A stretch of DNA of 64,000 bases from Candidatus Binatia bacterium (GCA_036563615.1 DATCMB010000007.1:62001-126000); one strand, 5' to 3'. Shown: positions 8,938-19,590, counted from the first letter of the stretch. The notes: generated by a model from the sequence alone, not told the origin. Program-made: numbers and translations.

Positions 8938-9696
8938 CTACAGCTCGGGGTGCAGGCGCGAGAGCAGCGGGATCGCCGCGATCTTCTCCGGCGTGAGCTC
9001 GCGCCACACGATGCGCGGCCGACGCCGCGAGCGCGGCACGCGGATCAGCTCGGTCGGCGTCACGATGAGATCGAGCGGGAAGTCGTGCTCGGTCACCGGG
9101 ATGACGCCCGCCGGCAGCACCTGCGCGTCGTGCACGGTGGTGACGATGCGCGTGCGCGCGCCGATCAGACCGGCCTCGGCGGCGATCGCCAGCTCGAGGT
9201 CGCTGAAGCCGCCGCCCTTGCCGAGACGCCGCCCGTCGCGTCCGACCGCGACGCAGCCCGTGACCACGAGGTCGACCGGCGACAGCTCGGAAACGTCGAC
9301 CGGACGGCCGAGGCGCGCCGCGCCCTTGATCGACGCCGCCGCGCGCGGCGCCGCGCGCAGCTTCTCGGGATCGAGCAGGAAGAACGGCTTCTCCGCCGCG
9401 AGCCGCGGCACCGCCATGTAGACGATCTTGCCGTCGGCGAGCGCGCGCTCGCGCACCGGAAGCTGCGGCGAGTCCGGATTCGCCTTGATGGTCTGCGCCG
9501 CCTGCCAGATCGGCGTCGCGCGCAGACGCTCGGCCGCGGCCTCCGCGCCGACGAAGTTCGGGATGCGGCCCTCCGGGCGCGGGAAGCGCGCGATGCCGGG
9601 CGCGGAGAGATTGCGCCACATCTGCTCGCGGAGCGCCGCCTTCGCCTCGAGCAGCTCGCGCGGCCCGCCGGCGTCGTGGTCGTGTCGGCGCACCAT
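8938..9696 (-). CDS. 5-formyltetrahydrofolate cyclo-ligase family protein
   Basis: A 252-residue protein. DLVVTGCVAVGRDGRRLGKG, then GGFSDLELAI, is the nucleotide and folate-binding signature of the MTHFS family in its MTHFSD-like variant. The reaction would be ATP-dependent conversion of 5-formyl-THF to 5,10-methenyl-THF. An N-terminal helical region (KAALREQMWRNL) matches the family start. ATG 9696 is used here; GTG 9717 in the same frame, seven codons upstream, is also possible because neither has a strong ribosome site. It lies downstream of nothing obviously folate-related, but metF is about 13 kb away. Confidence 0.75.
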   Translation of the reverse strand: MVRRHDHDAGGPRELLEAKAALREQMWRNLSAPGIARFPRPEGRIPNFVGAEAAAERLRATPIWQAAQTIKANPDSPQLPVRERALADGKIVYMAVPRLAAEKPFFLLDPEKLRAAPRAAASIKGAARLGRPVDVSELSPVDLVVTGCVAVGRDGRRLGKGGGFSDLELAIAAEAGLIGARTRIVTTVHDAQVLPAGVIPVTEHDFPLDLIVTPTELIRVPRSRRRPRIVWRELTPEKIAAIPLLSRLHPEL

Positions 9697-9955
9697 CGCG
9701 GGCGCATCGTAGAGCACGCGGGCGCCGGAGACGAACCGCGGCTTCCCGCCCGTGGGAACGCGCGACGTCCTTTCGTTCCGCCCCGCGCGTCGCTGCGTCC
9801 GTCGGCGCATTCGCGACGCGTGCGAGGAGGCGTCCAAGGGCGGGCGCGACGCGTGTAAGTCCTTCCAAGCGCCGTTCACCGACGTGCGGAACCCGTTACA
9901 GCCGCCGCGCCGCACGCCGCGTCCGCCGCGCCCCGCGGCTCTTCCGGCCGGTGGT

Positions 9956-10402
9956 ATGTCGCTTGCAGCCAGCCGCGCACACATGAGGCCGTCGTTGCAT
10001 CCGAACGAAGAGCAGCGCTCGCTGGGACAGCTCTTCTCCGACTTGACGCGCGAGAGCTCGGAGCTCGTCCGCAAGGAGATCGAGCTTGCGCGCCTCGAGC
10101 TCATGGAGAGCGTCGCGGAGCTCAAGAGCGGCGTGACGAGCTTGGTGATCGCCCTGCCGCTGATGTGGGGCGGCTTCCTGGTGCTGCTGTTCGCGGCGGT
10201 GCTCGGTCTCGACCAGGCGCTGCACCGGATGTGGCTCTCGGCCCTCATCGTCGGTGGGGTGGTTCTCGTGCTCGGGGCGATCGCGCTGCTGGTCGGACGC
10301 GGCCGGCTGAAGAAGGTCGACGTCACGCCCGAGCGCACCGTCGCCTCGCTGCGCGAGGACAAGGAAATGGTTCAGCGCCACGTGCGCGCCGGCGCGCACT
10401 AG
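9956..10402 (+). CDS. Phage-holin-family / DUF1469 (YqjE-like) membrane protein
   Basis: This 148-residue protein has the PF07332-type layout. An amphipathic N-terminal helix (LGQLFSDLTRESSELVRKEI, with ELARLELMESVAELK after it) is followed by two transmembrane hairpin helices (ALPLMWGGFLVLLFAAVLGL and LSALIVGGVVLVLGAIALLV). Members sit in the inner membrane and are often linked to envelope or osmotic stress; the holin name is historical. ATG 9956 is used, with ATG 9983 as alternative. The stop codon is nine bases from the next gene, so the two are co-transcribed. Confidence 0.8.
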   Translation: MSLAASRAHMRPSLHPNEEQRSLGQLFSDLTRESSELVRKEIELARLELMESVAELKSGVTSLVIALPLMWGGFLVLLFAAVLGLDQALHRMWLSALIVGGVVLVLGAIALLVGRGRLKKVDVTPERTVASLREDKEMVQRHVRAGAH

Positions 10403-10411
10403 GAGGCCGTC

Positions 10412-11035
10412 ATGCCGAACTCGGGACAGCACGAGCGCACGCCCAACGAGGTGCAGGAGGAGATCGAGCAGACGCGGGCCGAGCTCGACAGCACGCTCGA
10501 CGAGATCGGTCGGCGCCTCTCGCCGCAGGAGATGAAGGAGCGCGTCGTCGACTACGTGAAGAGCAACGCCTCGCGGGTCGGCGACACGGTGCAGCGCAAT
10601 CCCGTGCCGATCGCGCTCGCCGGCACGCTGCTCGTCGCGACCGTGATCGCGCGCCGTCGCCTGAGCGCGCGCAAGGCGCGCGAGCGCGAGGAGCAGTTCC
10701 GCGCGGTGTGGGAACGCCTGTCCTCGGCGATCGAGCGGCCGCACGCGTTCTCGCGCCGGCTCGCGACCTCCGACGCGGTCGGGCGGATGGGCGAGCTCGC
10801 CGCCGACGCGCGCAGCAGCTTCTCGCATTTCCTCGACGACGCCTCGACGCGCGCACGCGACTTCATGGACTCGGGCCGCGCCCAGCCGCTGCTCGACCGC
10901 GCCCGGCCGCTCGTCGACCGCGCGCGGCCGCTCGTCGAGACGCTCGAGCAGACCTCGCGCACCCACCCGCTCGCGTCGCTCGGCGTCGCCCTCGCGGCGG
11001 GCGCGCTCCTCGTCACGCTGCTGCGGCGCAGCTAG
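10412..11035 (+). CDS. DUF3618 membrane-associated protein
   Basis: A 207-residue protein whose N-terminus (EVQEEIEQTRAELDSTLDEI, about 12-31) is the DUF3618 signature. One transmembrane segment follows (about 62-75), then a long charged coiled region containing the duplicated segment LLDRARPLVDRARPLVETLE. A C-terminal hydrophobic helix ends in RRS. AGGAGG at 10401-10406 lies inside and just past the upstream stop codon. Pairing of DUF1469 and DUF3618 is common and suggests a joint envelope role, which is inferred from neighbourhood only. Confidence 0.8.
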   Translation: MPNSGQHERTPNEVQEEIEQTRAELDSTLDEIGRRLSPQEMKERVVDYVKSNASRVGDTVQRNPVPIALAGTLLVATVIARRRLSARKAREREEQFRAVWERLSSAIERPHAFSRRLATSDAVGRMGELAADARSSFSHFLDDASTRARDFMDSGRAQPLLDRARPLVDRARPLVETLEQTSRTHPLASLGVALAAGALLVTLLRRS

Positions 11036-11096
11036 CGCAGACGCCGCTCGGTGGGCGCGGCAGCGGTGCACTGCACGGCGCCGCGCAGCCACCGCA

Positions 11097-11133
11097 CGGC
11101 GCTGCGCGCAGCTTCCGGCTACGCGCAGCGCCG
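11097..11133. terminator. Hairpin between convergent genes
   Basis: CGGCGCTGCGCG (11097-11108) is perfectly complementary to CGCGCAGCGCCG (11122-11133), giving 12 bp with a 13-nt loop. It lies between the stop codons of the DUF3618 gene and the Cys-rich gene. No T-run is present. Confidence 0.55.
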
Positions 11134-11164
11134 CTCGTCGAAGCGAGCCAGGCGCTACGCCCGC

Positions 11165-13438
11165 TCATGGATTGCACTGCACGTAGTAGCGCGCCGTCGC
11201 CGAGCCGTTGAGCGCCGCCGAGCACGACGGGCGTCCGCTGCAGCACGAGCCGATGCCCGCGGGCGGACACGACACCGGCTCGCAGCCGTCGCCGTCCTCG
11301 CCGCCGGTCCCGAAGCACGTCGAGTAGCCGCTGAACGAGTTCACGGAGAACGGCGCCGCGAGCGTGCACACGTAGTGCACGATGTCGTTCGGCCGGTTGA
11401 TGGTCACGCTGCAGCCCGGCGGACCGCTCTGCGTCGCCGTCCCGCCCGGCCACACCGCCGCCGTGAAGACGCCGCCCGTGCTGCTCGTCACCTGGAAGGT
11501 GAAGAGCTGGCTCGGGCACTTGCAGCGTCCGCCGTTGCACGAGTTGGTCTGGCAGTCGCCGTTCGCGACGCAGGTCGCGCCGAGCCCGCAGGCGCCGCAG
11601 CTCGGACCACCGCAGTCGACGTCGCTCTCGCCGCCGTTCTTGACGCCGTCGGAGCACGTCGGAGCCTGGCAGACGCCGTTGACGCACACGCCGCTCTGGC
11701 AGTCGCCGCCGCTCGAGCAGCCGCCGCCGGTGCCGCACGCGGCGCACGGACCGCCGCAGTCGATGCCGGTCTCGCCGCCGTTCTGCGCGCCGTCGCTGCA
11801 CGATGGTGCTTGACAGACGCTCCCCGTGCAGACGCCGCTCTGGCAGTCGCCGGCGCTCGAGCACGCGCGGCCGGCACCGCAGTCGGGGCAGACCGGGCCG
11901 CCGCAGTCGACGTCGGTCTCGCTCGCGTTCTTGACGCCATCGTTGCAGGTCGACGCCTGGCAGACCTGCGCGACGCAGACGCCGCTCTGGCAGTCGGCGC
12001 CGCTCGCGCAGCCGCCGCCGGTGCCGCACGGCGCGCACGGACCGCCGCAGTCGGTGCCGGTCTCGCCGCCGTTCTCGACGCCATCGCTGCAGGTCGGCGC
12101 CTGGCAGACGTTGCCGATGCAGACGCCGCTCTGGCAGTCGCCGGGAATCGCGCAGCCGGCGCCGTTCGGGCAGTCGGGGCAGACGCCGCCACAGTCGACG
12201 TCGGTCTCGCTGCCGTTGTCGACGCCGTCGCTGCACGTCGGTGCTTGACACACGCCGCTCGTGCACACGCCGCTCGCGCAGTCGTCCGCGACGACGCAGG
12301 CCTGGCCGTCCGCGCAGCCCGCACACGTGCCGCCGCAGTCGCTCGCCGTCTCGTCGCCGTTCTTCACGCCGTCGTCGCACGCCGGTGCCTGGCAGACGCC
12401 GCCCGTGCAGACGCCGCTCTGGCAGTCGTCGGCGACGTTGCAGTCCTCGCCGTCCGCGCAATCGGCGCAGCTGCCGCCGCAGTCGACGTCGGTCTCGTCA
12501 CCGTTCTCGACGCCGTCGTTGCAGCTCTCCGGCTGGCAGATCCCGTCCGTGCAGACGCCGCCCGCGCAGTCGCTGCCGACGACGCAGCCCTCGCCCTGCG
12601 CGCAGCCCGCGCAGCCGCCTCCGCAGTCGACGTCGGTCTCCGTGCCGTTCTTGACGCCGTCGCCGCAGGTGGGCGCCTGGCAGACGCCGTCCGTGCACAC
12701 GCCGCTCGCGCAGTCGCTCGCCGCGCCGCACGCGGCTCCCGTCGCGCAGCGCGCGCACGCCGCGTCCGGACCGCCGCAGTCGACGTCGGCCTCGTCGCCG
12801 TTCTGCAGACCGTCGTTGCAATTCGGACACGCGACCTCGACGCCGCCACGCGCGACCAGGCGGAAGCCGCTGCCAGTGATTTTGTGCTGGACGACGCTGC
12901 CGCTCGCCGGACGGTACAGCGAGCACATGCGGTGGCGCGAGCCGTCGGCCGCGTTGTCGACGGTCAGGACGGTCATCACGCCGCCCGCTCCCGGCGGCGT
13001 CGAGATGTCGAGGCCGCCGAGCGACGGCGCGGTGATGCGCGCGAGCTTGCCGTACTGGATCGACGCGTTCTTCACCGGCGACGGACCCGCCGGCGCGAAC
13101 CGGTTGCGGTAGGTCGCGCTCTTGGCGTTGGTCTTCGCCCACGGCGCCGGCATCGCGAGCTTGCCGACGTTGGTCGGCGCGTCGACGTAGTACACCTCGA
13201 GCGACGCCGCGAGATCGCCCGGTGCGGCGAGCGCGCCGACGTGCACGTCGGCGTCCTTCTGCACCGAGACCAGATTCTGCCGTCCGGTGCGCGTGTTCAC
13301 CGTCAGCGAGAGCCGCGTGCCGGTGACGCCGACGTCGGTCGCCCACGACGGCACGGTGGCGGCGAGCGCTGCGAGCAGTGCGCCGGCGGCGCACGCGGCC
13401 GCGGCGGTGAGGAGCATGCGTCGTCTCTGCGGGTTCAC
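11165..13438 (-). CDS. Secreted Cys-rich protein with nine [14 protein letters not shown] repeats
   Basis: This 757-residue protein starts at GTG 13438 behind AAAGGGA; ATG 13417 is an alternative. After a signal peptide, residues about 35-195 form an N-terminal domain shared with the upstream gene. Nine tandem repeats of about 48 residues follow (about 199-636). Each has the pattern [29 protein letters not shown], with roughly eight Cys that probably pair as disulfides. The C-terminal domain (about 637-757: TFQVTSSTGGVFTAAVWPGG to CCSGRPSC) is also shared. The start is 32 bases after the upstream stop, so it is the second gene of a tandem-duplication operon. A surface or matrix role is inferred. 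Confidence 0.8.
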   Translation of the reverse strand: MNPQRRRMLLTAAAACAAGALLAALAATVPSWATDVGVTGTRLSLTVNTRTGRQNLVSVQKDADVHVGALAAPGDLAASLEVYYVDAPTNVGKLAMPAPWAKTNAKSATYRNRFAPAGPSPVKNASIQYGKLARITAPSLGGLDISTPPGAGGVMTVLTVDNAADGSRHRMCSLYRPASGSVVQHKITGSGFRLVARGGVEVACPNCNDGLQNGDEADVDCGGPDAACARCATGAACGAASDCASGVCTDGVCQAPTCGDGVKNGTETDVDCGGGCAGCAQGEGCVVGSDCAGGVCTDGICQPESCNDGVENGDETDVDCGGSCADCADGEDCNVADDCQSGVCTGGVCQAPACDDGVKNGDETASDCGGTCAGCADGQACVVADDCASGVCTSGVCQAPTCSDGVDNGSETDVDCGGVCPDCPNGAGCAIPGDCQSGVCIGNVCQAPTCSDGVENGGETGTDCGGPCAPCGTGGGCASGADCQSGVCVAQVCQASTCNDGVKNASETDVDCGGPVCPDCGAGRACSSAGDCQSGVCTGSVCQAPSCSDGAQNGGETGIDCGGPCAACGTGGGCSSGGDCQSGVCVNGVCQAPTCSDGVKNGGESDVDCGGPSCGACGLGATCVANGDCQTNSCNGGRCKCPSQLFTFQVTSSTGGVFTAAVWPGGTATQSGPPGCSVTINRPNDIVHYVCTLAAPFSVNSFSGYSTCFGTGGEDGDGCEPVSCPPAGIGSCCSGRPSCSAALNGSATARYYVQCNP

Positions 13439-13470
13439 GCTGCGTCCCTTTCGTGGGAGAGGCTTGCGCG

Positions 13471-16400
13471 TCACTCGAGGCAGGTGACGCGGTAGCGGGC
13501 CTGCGCCGAGCCGTTCAGGCCGACGGAGCACGACGGTCGACCGCTGCAGCACGAGCCGATGCCGGCGAACGGACAGGACACCGGCTCGCAGCCGTCGCCG
13601 TCCTCGCCGCCGGCGCCGAAGCACTGCGAGAAGCCGGAGAACGTCTGCACGGAGAACGGCGCGGCGAGCGTACAGACGAGGTCGATGTTGTCGTTCGGCC
13701 GGTTGATGGTCACGCTGCAGCCCGGCGACGAGCTCTGCGTCGCCGTGCCGCCCGGCCATTCCGCCGAGCTGAACGGACCGCCGGTGCTGCTGGTCACGTC
13801 GAAGACGAACGACCGATTGCCGCAGGTGCAGCGCGCGTTCTGTCCGCACACGCCGCTCGCGCAGTCGCTGCCGACGGTGCACTTCTTGGTGAGCGCGCAG
13901 GGCGGGCACGAGCCGCCGCAGTCGACGTCGGTCTCGCTGCCGTTCTGCAAGCCGTCGCTGCAGCTCGGCGCCTGGCAGACGCCGCCGCTGCAGATGCCGC
14001 TCGCGCAGTCGCTCGCGGTGTTGCAGGTCTGGCCGTCGGCGCAGCGCACGCAGAACGGCGACGATCCGCCGCAGTCGATCCCGCTCTCGCTGCCGTTCTT
14101 GACGCCGTCGGCGCAGTTCGCGACGCGGCAGAAGCCGTCCTCGCAGACACCGCTCGGGCACTCGGCGCCGCTCGTGCAGGTCGGCTGGCAAACGCCGCCC
14201 GAGCAGCCGCCGGTCGCGCAGTCCGTGCTGAGGAAGCACTGCTCGCCGGTCGCGCAGCCCGGACAGCTGCCGCCGCCACAATCGACGTCGGTCTCGGCGC
14301 CGTTCGCGACGCCGTCGGTGCACGTCGGTGCTTGACAGGCGCCGTCGAGGCAGACGCCGCTCGGGCACACCGAGCCGTCGACGCAGTCGGGCGTCAGATC
14401 GGCGAAGATCGCGTAGTACGCTCCCGTGCGCGACACCTCGACGCCAGACAGCGAGAGGCCGAGGAAGGACGGTAGCGGGAAGCTCTGCAGCGCGCTCGCG
14501 AGGTCCGGCAGGAAGCCGGCGAGCACCGACGGCAGGAAGCCCTGCAGCGCGACCTCGCTCACGCCGAGCGGATTGCGCAGCAGCGACACCGCGACGTCGG
14601 CCGCGGTCGGCGGCGAGAGCGCGAAGCCGATGCCGCCCGGCTGGAACGCGAGCTGCAGCCCGAGCCGCGCGTCGACCGCGAGCACGAGGTGCACCTGCTC
14701 CGACGGCAGGCTCTCGTCCTGCACGAACTCGACCAGCACGTGCGCCACCGCGAGCTCACCGAGCTCGCCATTGGGACCGCTCGCGCCGGTCAGCACCGGC
14801 GCGAGCGTCGGCGACACGCGGATCGCGATCGGCGTGGTCGGCGGCAGCTGGCTGAACGGCGTCAAGAGCGCGCCCAGCAGAGCCGCGCTGAGCGGGATCG
14901 GGCCGCCGCCGAGATCGATCTCGTGGATCCTCGTGCGCAGGAGCCCGGTCTCGATCTGCGCGCGCAGGAGCTGGTTGAAGCCCGAGGTCGAGATGCCGAG
15001 CCCGATGCCGTAGGGCAGGTTCTGCACAGGCGTCGTCGCGCCGAAGGTCGGGAACGACTCGTCGACGTGGTAGCTCGCGGTCAGGTCCGGCGCGCCCGGA
15101 ACGGGCGTGGCCGTCGCGGCCACGTCGGCCGCGAACGTGATGCCGACCGGGTCCTCGTCGATCGAGGTGAACGGCGCGTAGAGGTCGATGCCGAGCCCGC
15201 TTCCGACCGGGCCCGCGATGTCGACGCCGGCGAGCGCGGTCTCGATCGCACCCGCGATCGGCGTGTTGCCCGACGCGTCGACGGTGTTGAGGAAGTCCTG
15301 CATGCCGTTCGCGAACAGCGCGCCGACGTCGCCGATCGCGGACCCGATCAGCGACTCGGTGAGGTCGCCGAACAGCCCGCTGCAGTCGGTGATGTGCGTC
15401 GTGTCGCTCGCCTGCACGACGACGTTGCCGATCTGCTGCACGTCGACGCGCGTCGGCTGCCCGGCGAGCGGCGAGAGGCCGTAGTCGCCGAAGATCTGCG
15501 TCAAGCCAACGGTGATCGCGAGCTCGCAGTGGATCGGGATGCCGCTCGCGCTGTCGATGTTCACCGTGACGCGCAGGTCCTCGAGCGAGATGTCGCCGTC
15601 GAGCGAGCCGGTCTGCGAGTCGATCGCGATGCCGATCGGTCCGATCGACGGCGGCGGCGTGCCGCTGATCGTGACGTCGACCGAGCCCAAGCACAGGCTG
15701 CCGAGCGGCGCGTAGCAGTAGTCCTCCATCACCTTGGTGCCGGCGGGAACGAGCGTCGCGGGATCGATCTCGACCAGCGTCGTCGCGACCGGCTCGATCG
15801 AGTCGAAGCCGCGGTCGTTGATCCTGAGCGCGACGCCGTTGGGCGACGCGTCGCCGTCCGCGACCGACGCGCCCGCCACCACGACGACGCGGTCGTGCAC
15901 CGTGAGACCGTCGAAGCGGCGCACGAGGCGCGCCGCGATCGGGTTGAAGACGATCTCGGGGAAGAGCGGCACGTTGGTCGTGAAGGTTCCGTCGGGCGCG
16001 AGCGGCACGGCGACGTCGTTGATCGTCAGGTCGGCGCCCGCCGGTCCGACGCCGGTGGTGTGGCCGGTGACGGTGACGCTCGACGCCTGCGAGAACGCGC
16101 CGTGCACGGGCGTGTCGATCGTGACCGTGAACGGCACGCACGCGCCGCACGAGCCGCCGCAGTCGACGTCGGTCTCGTCGCCGTTCTCGACGCCGTCGCC
16201 GCACGTCGGTGCTTGACAGACGTTGTCCGTGCACACGCCGCTCTCGCAGTCGGACGGGCCGTTGCAGCCCTGCCCCGCTCCGCACTTCGGACACACCGGG
16301 CCGCCGCAGTCGATGCCGGTCTCGCTACCGTCCTTGACGCCACCCGTGCAGGCCGGGAAGGCGCACACTCCGCCGCTGCACAGCCCGGTCGCGCAGTCCG

Positions 16401-17094
16401 AGTTCTGCGCGCAGCCTTCGCCGACGCCGCATGCGGCGCAGAGCCCGCCGCCGCAGTCGACGCCGGTCTCGAGGTCGTTGCGCACGCCGTCGTCGCAGCG
16501 CGGGCACTCGACCGGCACGCCCTTGGTCAGCGTCAAGCGGCTGCGACCCTTCACCGAGCGGTGCGCGATCTTGCTGCCGCTCGAGACGCGGTAGAGCGAG
16601 CACATGCGGTGCGTCGAGCCGTCGCCCGCGTTGTGGACGGTCAGGATGCTCATGACGCCGCCGGGTCCTGGCGGCTGCGTGAGGTCGAGGCCGCCTGCGG
16701 TCTTCGCCGCGACCTTGGCCATCGTCCCGGCGCGCACGGTGGCGGTGCGCACGCCCGTCGGGCCCGCGGGTGCGAACTTGTTCAGGAACTTCGCCGTACG
16801 CGCGTCGACCTTGTCCCACGGCGACGGCAGCGGCAGCACGATGCGGTTCGTGGGCGTGTCGACGTAGTAGACCTCGAGCGAGCCCGAGAGCTCGCTCGCG
16901 GCGCTCGCGGGACCGAACGAGACGCCGGCGCCCCGCTGCGTCGAGGCGAGCGTCGACTTGCCGTTCGACGCGTTCGACGTGATCGCGAGGCGCGTCCCGA
17001 CGACGCCGGCGTCCGCGGCGTGTGCGGGAGTCGCCGCCACGGCGGCGAGCAGAGCGAGGAGCGGCAGCAGCCCGGTCGAAGAAGTCCTGGTCAC
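13471..17094 (-). CDS. Secreted Cys-rich repeat protein with inserted TULIP/BPI-like domain
   Basis: This 1207-residue paralogue starts at GTG 17094 behind AAAGGG, the same start context as the downstream gene. Residues about 25-190 and the last 115 match its neighbour. Three Cys-rich repeats (about 195-318) precede a domain of about 580 residues (318-898) absent from the paralogue, and four to five more repeats follow (about 898-1091). The inserted domain lacks catalytic motifs. It has two long beta-rich halves with amphipathic helices ([40 protein letters not shown]), and this pattern resembles the lipid-binding TULIP/BPI fold. That reading is inference from pattern; a novel adhesive domain is the alternative. 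Confidence 0.75.
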   Translation of the reverse strand: MTRTSSTGLLPLLALLAAVAATPAHAADAGVVGTRLAITSNASNGKSTLASTQRGAGVSFGPASAASELSGSLEVYYVDTPTNRIVLPLPSPWDKVDARTAKFLNKFAPAGPTGVRTATVRAGTMAKVAAKTAGGLDLTQPPGPGGVMSILTVHNAGDGSTHRMCSLYRVSSGSKIAHRSVKGRSRLTLTKGVPVECPRCDDGVRNDLETGVDCGGGLCAACGVGEGCAQNSDCATGLCSGGVCAFPACTGGVKDGSETGIDCGGPVCPKCGAGQGCNGPSDCESGVCTDNVCQAPTCGDGVENGDETDVDCGGSCGACVPFTVTIDTPVHGAFSQASSVTVTGHTTGVGPAGADLTINDVAVPLAPDGTFTTNVPLFPEIVFNPIAARLVRRFDGLTVHDRVVVVAGASVADGDASPNGVALRINDRGFDSIEPVATTLVEIDPATLVPAGTKVMEDYCYAPLGSLCLGSVDVTISGTPPPSIGPIGIAIDSQTGSLDGDISLEDLRVTVNIDSASGIPIHCELAITVGLTQIFGDYGLSPLAGQPTRVDVQQIGNVVVQASDTTHITDCSGLFGDLTESLIGSAIGDVGALFANGMQDFLNTVDASGNTPIAGAIETALAGVDIAGPVGSGLGIDLYAPFTSIDEDPVGITFAADVAATATPVPGAPDLTASYHVDESFPTFGATTPVQNLPYGIGLGISTSGFNQLLRAQIETGLLRTRIHEIDLGGGPIPLSAALLGALLTPFSQLPPTTPIAIRVSPTLAPVLTGASGPNGELGELAVAHVLVEFVQDESLPSEQVHLVLAVDARLGLQLAFQPGGIGFALSPPTAADVAVSLLRNPLGVSEVALQGFLPSVLAGFLPDLASALQSFPLPSFLGLSLSGVEVSRTGAYYAIFADLTPDCVDGSVCPSGVCLDGACQAPTCTDGVANGAETDVDCGGGSCPGCATGEQCFLSTDCATGGCSGGVCQPTCTSGAECPSGVCEDGFCRVANCADGVKNGSESGIDCGGSSPFCVRCADGQTCNTASDCASGICSGGVCQAPSCSDGLQNGSETDVDCGGSCPPCALTKKCTVGSDCASGVCGQNARCTCGNRSFVFDVTSSTGGPFSSAEWPGGTATQSSSPGCSVTINRPNDNIDLVCTLAAPFSVQTFSGFSQCFGAGGEDGDGCEPVSCPFAGIGSCCSGRPSCSVGLNGSAQARYRVTCLE

Positions 17095-17204
17095 GCGCGG
17101 CCCTTTCTCGTCCCGGGCGATCGGAGCTGTCCCGAGGTCGGAGTGCCAAGTAGGAAGTCGCAGCCGTTTAGACCGAACGGTGCGCAGGAAGCAAGGCAAA
17201 ATCT

Positions 17205-18485
17205 CTATCGCCGTGTAGCGGTCGGTACAACGCCGAGCGCCGCGAGCCGGGTGGCGAGCTCGGCCGCGGCGACGGCGTTGCCGCGGACGTTCCAGTGGGT
17301 GTCGTTGCGCCGGTAGAGCGTCCCCTCGGAGGCCGCCCGCCGCAGCGCGGGCGTCAGGTCGACGACCGCCACGCCGCGCGCCGCGGCGAACTCGGCGATC
17401 CGACGCTGCGGCAGATCCGGATCGACGTCGTCGAGCGCGACGCCCGCGTGCGCCGCGACCATGGCGAGATCCTCGGGGTGGACCTGCAGGCGCGACGGCG
17501 CGAGCGCCAGCACGACGGGGACGCCGTCGCGCTCGATCACGTCGACGAGCTCGCCGAGCGCGGCGAGGAACGCATCCCAGTCGGGACCGCGCAGCTTCGC
17601 GCCGGGGCGCGCGAGCATCTCGAGCTCGAGCGCCTCGATGTCGAGGAAGGCCTCGTCGGAGAACTCCGGACGGTCGTCGTCGTCGACCTCCGTCATCGCG
17701 CCGACGAGCGGGCCCGCCGGTGGCGCGGCCGGAGAGGGGATCGGCGCCGGCTCGTCCGCGTCGCGCATCCGCCAGCGCTCGCGCGCGAGCTTCGTCGCGC
17801 GCTGCAGGAACGTCACGAGCCACGAGCGCTGCCACGCGGGGCGCGTCTTGCCGAAGCGCGTCTGGTCCGCGAAGTCGCGCGGATCGTTGCCGAGGTAGAT
17901 CGTGATCACCGCGAGGTCGGGCGCGAGCGCGCGGCCGACGAGCTGCCAGACCACGCGGTAGTCGGCGAGCCCCGAGGCGGGCACGCCGAGGTTGTCGAGC
18001 TCGACCGGCGGCGCGTCGGTGTCTCCGTGCATGGCGTGCGTCGCCGCCGCGTCGCGCTCGCCACCGTCGCGCTCGAGCGCGGCGAGGATCAGCAGCGCCT
18101 CGGCCAGCGTCAAGTAGCTACGTCCGTAGGTCACGTTGCCGTACGCGAACGAGTCGCCGAGCCCGACGATGCGGAACGTGCCGGGCGTGCGCTCGCGTCG
18201 GAACTCGACGTCGTGGAAGCCGAGCGAGTTGCAGCGAAAGCCCTTCCAGACGCGGAACGGCACCAGGTGGTCGCGGTAGGCGTGCAGGAGCTCGGCGAAC
18301 GTCTGCGGCTCGCGACGTCGCGTGCCGAGCGGCTCGGCGAGCAAGCGGACGCCGGGCATGTGGCTCGCCGCGAGCCGCACGACGATCTCCCCCGCGACGA
18401 CGGCGAGCAGCAGCGAGCCGAGCACGGCTGCGAGCCCGCGCAGCAGCCGCGCGGGCGTCTTCTGGGTGGCTCGGCTCTCTCGCAT
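17205..18485 (-). CDS. SGNH/GDSL-family hydrolase-like membrane-anchored protein
   Basis: A 426-residue protein starting at ATG 18485. An N-terminal transmembrane or signal-anchor segment (about 14-40) places the rest in the periplasm. GLGDSFAYG (about residue 108) is block I with the nucleophile Ser. TIYLGND (about 195) is block [13 protein letters not shown] (about 395) is the Asp-x-x-His block, in the DTHWN form also seen in AlgX/AlgJ-type O-acetyltransferases. A low-complexity acidic and proline insert lies about 245-285. Esterase or acetyltransferase activity on an envelope polysaccharide is likely. It is divergently transcribed from the L,D-transpeptidase gene across 61 bases. Confidence 0.78.
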   Translation of the reverse strand: MRESRATQKTPARLLRGLAAVLGSLLLAVVAGEIVVRLAASHMPGVRLLAEPLGTRRREPQTFAELLHAYRDHLVPFRVWKGFRCNSLGFHDVEFRRERTPGTFRIVGLGDSFAYGNVTYGRSYLTLAEALLILAALERDGGERDAAATHAMHGDTDAPPVELDNLGVPASGLADYRVVWQLVGRALAPDLAVITIYLGNDPRDFADQTRFGKTRPAWQRSWLVTFLQRATKLARERWRMRDADEPAPIPSPAAPPAGPLVGAMTEVDDDDRPEFSDEAFLDIEALELEMLARPGAKLRGPDWDAFLAALGELVDVIERDGVPVVLALAPSRLQVHPEDLAMVAAHAGVALDDVDPDLPQRRIAEFAAARGVAVVDLTPALRRAASEGTLYRRNDTHWNVRGNAVAAAELATRLAALGVVPTATRR

Positions 18486-18546
18486 CCTGCGCTCGCCCGG
18501 AGGCAAGTGGCTTTTTTCTGAAACCGTTCCCGACCACAATGGGCGG

Positions 18547-19590
18547 GTGCGGCGCGTGGGGGGAACGTTGCTGGCGCTGGTTGCGAGCGCATGGGTCGCC
18601 GCATGCGCGGCCCACCTCCGCGACGCCGCGCCGCGCCGACCGGAGGCGCCCGCCAAGTGGGACGAGGCGACCTTCGAGAGCAAGGAGCTCGTCACCTACG
18701 CGCTCCCGCTCGACCGCAGCGGCAAGCCCGCGGACACCGTGATCGGACGTCCGCAGACCTACACGATCCGCAAGGGCGACACGCTGCTCGACGTCGCCCG
18801 CTACTTCGACCTCGGCTACAACGAGATCGTCGCCGCGAACCCGGGCGTCGACCCCTGGGTGCCGAAGCCCGGCACCGAGATCGTCCTGCCCACCGAGTGG
18901 GTGCTGCCGTGCTGCTCGTACGACGGCATCGTGGTGAACATCCCCGAGATGCGGCTCTACCACTACCGGAGGCCGCGCGGCTCGAAGGACTCGCTGATGG
19001 TCGCGACCTATCCGGTCGGGCTCGGGCGCGACGACCGACGCACGCCGCGCGGCTCGTTCCGCGTCGCGAGCAAGACCGTCAACCCGACCTGGAACATCCC
19101 CGAGTCGATCCGCCGCGAGCACATCAAGGAGCGCGGCGACCACCGCTGGTCGATCCCGGGCGGCGCGCCCGACAACCCGCTCGGCAAGTACCGCCTGTCG
19201 CTCGCCAACTCGCGCTACGCGATCCACGGCACCAACATCCCGTGGGGCGTCGGCATGCAGGTGAGCCACGGCTGCCTGCGCCTCTATCCCGAGGACATCG
19301 AGCGCTGGTTCCCCGAGGTGCCGGTCGGCACGCGCGTGCAGTTCGTCTACCAGCCGGTGAAGGCCGGCGAGCGCGACGGCGTGACCTACGTCGAGGTGCA
19401 CGAGGACATCTACCGCTACGAGCGCTCGCTGCCGGCGTCGGCGAAGCAGGCGCTCGCCCAGCGCAAGCTCGGCGGCGTCGACAAGCAGCTCGTCGAGGCC
19501 GCGATCAGCGAGCCGACCGGGATCCCGGTGCCGGTGTCGCGCGCGACGCAGCAGGCGCGCGCGTCGGGCTCGCTCGACGCCGCCGAGTGA
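18547..19590 (+). CDS. L,D-transpeptidase lipoprotein with LysM domain
   Basis: A 347-residue protein starting at GTG 18547. The N-terminus has a lipoprotein signal ending in the lipobox VAAC, so it is probably outer- or inner-membrane anchored. LysM (about 70-120) begins QTYTIRKGDTLLDVARYFDL and should bind peptidoglycan. The YkuD catalytic domain (about 123-275) contains HGTNIPWGVG and SHGCLRLYPED with the nucleophile Cys near 241. It would form 3-3 crosslinks or attach proteins to peptidoglycan. The tail after 280 is helical and not part of the domain. The regulator is unknown. Confidence 0.9.
   Translation: MRRVGGTLLALVASAWVAACAAHLRDAAPRRPEAPAKWDEATFESKELVTYALPLDRSGKPADTVIGRPQTYTIRKGDTLLDVARYFDLGYNEIVAANPGVDPWVPKPGTEIVLPTEWVLPCCSYDGIVVNIPEMRLYHYRRPRGSKDSLMVATYPVGLGRDDRRTPRGSFRVASKTVNPTWNIPESIRREHIKERGDHRWSIPGGAPDNPLGKYRLSLANSRYAIHGTNIPWGVGMQVSHGCLRLYPEDIERWFPEVPVGTRVQFVYQPVKAGERDGVTYVEVHEDIYRYERSLPASAKQALAQRKLGGVDKQLVEAAISEPTGIPVPVSRATQQARASGSLDAAE

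Noticed and set aside
11490-12850. Regular repeats that could be mistaken for a CRISPR array
   Set aside because: The units are about 144 bp, encode 48-residue Cys-rich protein repeats in frame and lack identical repeats with unique spacers; no cas genes are present.
14689-17316. An 875-residue open frame on the plus strand
   Set aside because: Antisense to the Cys-rich repeat gene, with no signal peptide, motif or ribosome site; the repeats give it an artificial regularity.
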